Source: Maricaulis sp.
GTDB lineage: Bacteria; Pseudomonadota; Alphaproteobacteria; Caulobacterales; Maricaulaceae
Assembly: GCA_017643585.1 (NCBI GenBank)
Contig: JAEPND010000001.1
Span: 1-64,000, forward strand
Reading direction: 5' to 3'
DNA length: 64,000 nucleotides
Each line of letters opens with the position of its first letter. Within the stretch, counting starts at the first letter, position 1. Positions 61,463 through 64,000 of the stretch are shown in pieces. A model generated the notes under the pieces. It worked only from the letters and a program-made list of their open reading frames with translations, was not told the origin of the DNA and made no database searches. A program made the translations under genes and the position numbers.

Positions 61463-62665
61463 TTGTCCACGTACCATACGCCCCTGGACCTGGTCCGCTC
61501 ACGGCACCTAGAAAACCCGGTCGTTGTACGACGCCCGGAATGTCTGGCCCGAGCTAGCCGCTGGTTCCAGGAGAATTTTCCAGGCGACGTCCTGTACGCC
61601 GTAAAAGCCAACCCGAGCGATTGGGTGATCGATGGCTTGTACGAAACAGGTACGCGCTTTTTCGAAGTTGCATCGCTTCCGGAGATCGAGCTTGTGGCTC
61701 GTCGCTGTCCGGATGCGCGCATGGCCTACATGCACCCGATCAAGAGCCGCCTCTCGATCCGCAAGGCCTATTTTGATTTCGGGGTCCGTATCTTCGCGCT
61801 CGACACTCATGACGAGTTGATGAAGATCCTGGAGGAAACCGACCACGCCGAGGACCTGACCCTCGTCGTGCGCATGGCCGTAGCCAGCGATTTCGCGCTC
61901 TTCTCTCTTGCCGGCAAGTTCGGCGTGGCTCACTCGGATGGACCGGATCTGATCCGCGCCACCCGGGAGCATGCCCGCGAACTCGGTGTCAGCTTCCACA
62001 TCGGCAGCCAGTGCATGGAGCCGATTGCCTACCGGGCCGCCATGCTGGAAGCCTCGCGGCTGATCGTGCAGGCCGGCGTCACCGTGGACATCGTCGATGT
62101 CGGCGGTGGGTTCCCCTGCATCTATCCGGGCATGGAACCGCCGCACATGCAGCGCTTCGTGGATGCCATTACGCATGCCTTCGAAGACATGCTCGTGCTG
62201 GAGAATGCAAAGCTGTGGTGTGAACCCGGCCGCGCCCTGGTCGCAGAAGCCGAATCCGTCATCGTGCGGGTCGACCTGCGCAAGGACAAGGCGCTGTATA
62301 TCAATGACGGCTCTTATGGCTGTCTGTTTGATGCGGCCCATGCAGACTGGAAATTCCCGATGCGCCTGTTGCGCGCCAGCGGCATTTCCAGTGCCACCCA
62401 GGATGATTTCACCCTGTTCGGCCCGACTTGCGATTCCATCGACACACTGCCGGGCCCCAATCTCCTGCCCGAAGACGTGCGCGAAGGCGATTACGTCGAA
62501 ATCGGCATGATCGGCGCCTATGGCGCCGCCCTGGCAACACAATTCAACGGCTTTGGCACCTATGAATACGCCGAAGTCGAGGACGCTCCCTTTGCCACCA
62601 TGTTTGGCACATCTGTTTCTGGTTCTGCGCAAAGCGCATTCATCGAAAAGGATCTGGCTCGATGA
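61463..62665 (+). CDS. Fold III ornithine/lysine-type decarboxylase
   Basis: This 400-residue PLP enzyme of the ornithine/DAP/arginine decarboxylase family 2 has the PLP Lys in VLYAVKANPSDWVI, HIGSQCMEP, the phosphate-binding DVGGGFPCIYPG, EPGRALVAEAES and the active-site Cys in FGPTCDSIDTL. Its length is that of bacterial ornithine decarboxylase, which makes putrescine. The next two genes make spermidine from putrescine, which supports this substrate. It starts with TTG 61463 after AGGGGG. Its stop overlaps speD by four bases. Confidence 0.88.
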   Translation: MSTYHTPLDLVRSRHLENPVVVRRPECLARASRWFQENFPGDVLYAVKANPSDWVIDGLYETGTRFFEVASLPEIELVARRCPDARMAYMHPIKSRLSIRKAYFDFGVRIFALDTHDELMKILEETDHAEDLTLVVRMAVASDFALFSLAGKFGVAHSDGPDLIRATREHARELGVSFHIGSQCMEPIAYRAAMLEASRLIVQAGVTVDIVDVGGGFPCIYPGMEPPHMQRFVDAITHAFEDMLVLENAKLWCEPGRALVAEAESVIVRVDLRKDKALYINDGSYGCLFDAAHADWKFPMRLLRASGISSATQDDFTLFGPTCDSIDTLPGPNLLPEDVREGDYVEIGMIGAYGAALATQFNGFGTYEYAEVEDAPFATMFGTSVSGSAQSAFIEKDLAR

Positions 62666-63084
62666 ACATGATTTCCACGATCGACATCCCGCGTGAAACG
62701 GCTGAGGAAGCCGCAGATCACTTCATCATGGTTGACGGCAAGGAAGTGGCCGGCCGTCACCTGATCATCGATCTGATCGACGCCTATGAGCTGAATAATG
62801 ATACAGTCATTCGTCAGGCCATGCATGACTGTGTGAAAGAATGTGGCGCCACGCTGCTGCACATCCACACGCACGTCTTCGAGCCCAATGGCGGAATTTC
62901 CGGCGTCGCGGTTCTGGCGGAAAGCCACATCTCCGTCCACACCTGGCCCGAGCGCAACTATGCCGCGTTCGACGTCTTCATGTGTGGCGATGCACAGCCG
63001 CGCAAGGCCGTCGCCATTCTCAAGGCGGCGTTCAATGCAGCAGAGGCACGCGTGACCGAAGTGCTGCGGGGCGAAGGCGCATGA
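62662..63084 (+). CDS. speD: S-adenosylmethionine decarboxylase proenzyme
   Basis: This 140-residue pyruvoyl enzyme precursor has the self-cleavage site in AESHISVHTWPE (Glu-Ser bond, about residue 87), with GRHLIIDLIDAY near the N-terminus and the Cys in FDVFMCGDAQP. After cleavage the Ser becomes the pyruvoyl cofactor. It makes decarboxylated AdoMet, the aminopropyl donor for spermidine. It overlaps both neighbours by four bases (ATGA). Confidence 0.93.
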   Translation: MNMISTIDIPRETAEEAADHFIMVDGKEVAGRHLIIDLIDAYELNNDTVIRQAMHDCVKECGATLLHIHTHVFEPNGGISGVAVLAESHISVHTWPERNYAAFDVFMCGDAQPRKAVAILKAAFNAAEARVTEVLRGEGA

Positions 63085-63965
63085 TCCCGAAATACTGCTT
63101 CAAGGATGATGAGGGCCAGCTCTGGTTCAAGGAAAGCCTGACACCGTCGGTCGGCAACAGCCTGCGTGTGGACGAGCTGATCTATGCCGAGGATTCCGAC
63201 CTTCAGCACCTGATCCTCTTTGACAACGAGACCCATGGCCGTGTGCTGGCAATTGATGGCTTGGTCCAGGTCTCCATGTCGGACGAGTTCATCTATCACG
63301 AGATGGTTACGCACGTGCCGCTGCTGGCGCACGGCTCGGCCAAATCCGTGCTGATTGTGGGCGGTGGCGATGGTGGTGCCATGCGCGAAATCCAGCGCCA
63401 TCCGGGCGTTGAACGCATCGTTTTGGCCGAGATCGATGGAGACGTCATCACCTTCTCCCGCAAGTGGCTGCCCGAAGTGTCCAAGGGCTCCTTCGATGAC
63501 AGCCGCGTGGAGATCAAGATTGTCGACGGTGTCGATTACATGAAGACAGGCGACGAATTGTTCGACCTGATCATCATCGACAGCTCCGACCCGGTCGGTC
63601 CGAGCGCCGTACTGTTCACCGAGGAATTCTACGCGTCCTGCCACAAGCGGCTGGCCGAAGGCGGCATCCTGGTCACCCAGTCCGGTTTGGCCTCTGTGCA
63701 TTCCGACGTCGTCGAGAACACCTCCGAGTATTTCTCCCGCATCTTCAAGCACCATGGCTTCTACGCCATCACCGTCCCGACATTTTCCGGCGGCGTGATG
63801 ACGCTGGGCTTCGCCACGGATGACGAAAGCCGCATCGCCCCGGCCGCCGGGGTGATCGAAGAGCGTTTTGCAGCACTGGACATCGATACGCGCTATTACA
63901 GCCCGGCGGTCCATCGCGGTGCTTTCGCCCTGCCGCGCTCGCTGGAAGCGCTGCTAAAACGCTAA
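63081..63965 (+). CDS. speE: Spermidine synthase
   Basis: This 294-residue aminopropyltransferase has the N-terminal beta domain (LWFKESLTPSVGNSLRVDEL), the nucleotide-binding VLIVGGGDGGAMREIQRH, VLAEIDGDVITFSR and the catalytic LIIIDSSDPVGPSAVLFTEEF. It joins putrescine and decarboxylated AdoMet to spermidine. ATG 63081 overlaps speD by four bases; the long open frame to 62841 belongs to a shadow of speD. Confidence 0.94.
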   Translation: MIPKYCFKDDEGQLWFKESLTPSVGNSLRVDELIYAEDSDLQHLILFDNETHGRVLAIDGLVQVSMSDEFIYHEMVTHVPLLAHGSAKSVLIVGGGDGGAMREIQRHPGVERIVLAEIDGDVITFSRKWLPEVSKGSFDDSRVEIKIVDGVDYMKTGDELFDLIIIDSSDPVGPSAVLFTEEFYASCHKRLAEGGILVTQSGLASVHSDVVENTSEYFSRIFKHHGFYAITVPTFSGGVMTLGFATDDESRIAPAAGVIEERFAALDIDTRYYSPAVHRGAFALPRSLEALLKR

Positions 63966-63978
63966 TACAAAAGCAATC

Positions 63979-64000
63979 ATCCATGCGTTATCGCATGGAT
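63979..64000 (+). terminator. Hairpin after speE at the window edge
   Basis: ATCCATGCG pairs perfectly with CGCATGGAT around TTAT. The window ends at the stem base, so any U-tract cannot be seen. Confidence 0.6.

Noticed and set aside
1..64000. tRNA, rRNA and CRISPR features
   Set aside because: No tRNA T-loop-like segments in a cloverleaf context, no rRNA-like blocks and no regularly spaced short repeats were seen; a covariance search was not possible.

Overview
The window reads as a chromosomal segment of a high-GC, stalk- or appendage-forming marine alphaproteobacterium of the Caulobacterales/Hyphomonadales type, most like Maricaulis. The grounds are a Caulobacter-style cpa/tad pilus cluster, a type II secretion (T2SS) cluster with GspN, a fused aspartokinase/diaminopimelate decarboxylase, bifunctional PutA, and several TonB-receptor and lipoprotein features. 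The assignment is inferred from gene content, not from a marker gene; no rRNA or tRNA gene was seen.

Layout. 0-7 kb: an AhpD-like protein, two tandem small outer-membrane barrels, a membrane-anchored cytochrome c, an M17 aminopeptidase/MarR/NlpC-P60 operon, a TadD-like TPR lipoprotein and two overlapping small membrane proteins. 7-18.4 kb: the tad/cpa pilus locus. tadC, tadB, cpaF, cpaE, cpaD, cpaC, cpaB, cpaA and the Flp pilin gene lie on the minus strand; a Pil_N-domain protein and two TadE-like pseudopilins diverge on the plus strand. An IS870-like IS5-family element (18445-19277) sits exactly in the CTAG shared by the stop codons of the last TadE-like gene and pabC, so neither gene is damaged. 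19-29 kb: pabC-pabB, a tyrosine phosphatase, AMP nucleosidase, a crotonase, the LysC-LysA fusion, a lone ABC membrane domain and small membrane genes. 29.9-35.6 kb: class I ribonucleotide reductase, nrdB and nrdA, separated by an amidohydrolase and an LpxR-like protein; both nrd promoters carry NrdR-box-like pairs. 35.7-40.2 kb: putA and a divergent glycosyltransferase.

40.2-61 kb is the most distinctive part. A phosphonate/phosphate-type ABC system, in which the binding lipoprotein (PhnD) and permease (PhnE) are one polypeptide, lies beside gspO. It is followed by a 17-kb unidirectional run, read from the right: a large internally duplicated beta-helix surface lipoprotein, a TonB-dependent receptor, gspC-D-E-F-G-H-I-J-K-L-M-N, and a small lipoprotein. 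Candidate PhoB boxes stand before both the lipoprotein and phnC. Together they suggest a phosphate-starvation regulon in which T2SS exports a surface lipoprotein that works with its TonB receptor. This resembles what I recall of the extracellular lipoprotein ElpS and T2SS of Caulobacter crescentus.

61.4-64 kb: a tightly overlapping three-gene spermidine operon (ornithine decarboxylase, AdoMet decarboxylase, spermidine synthase). Start sites were chosen by Shine-Dalgarno spacing and family N-termini and often differ from the longest open frame.
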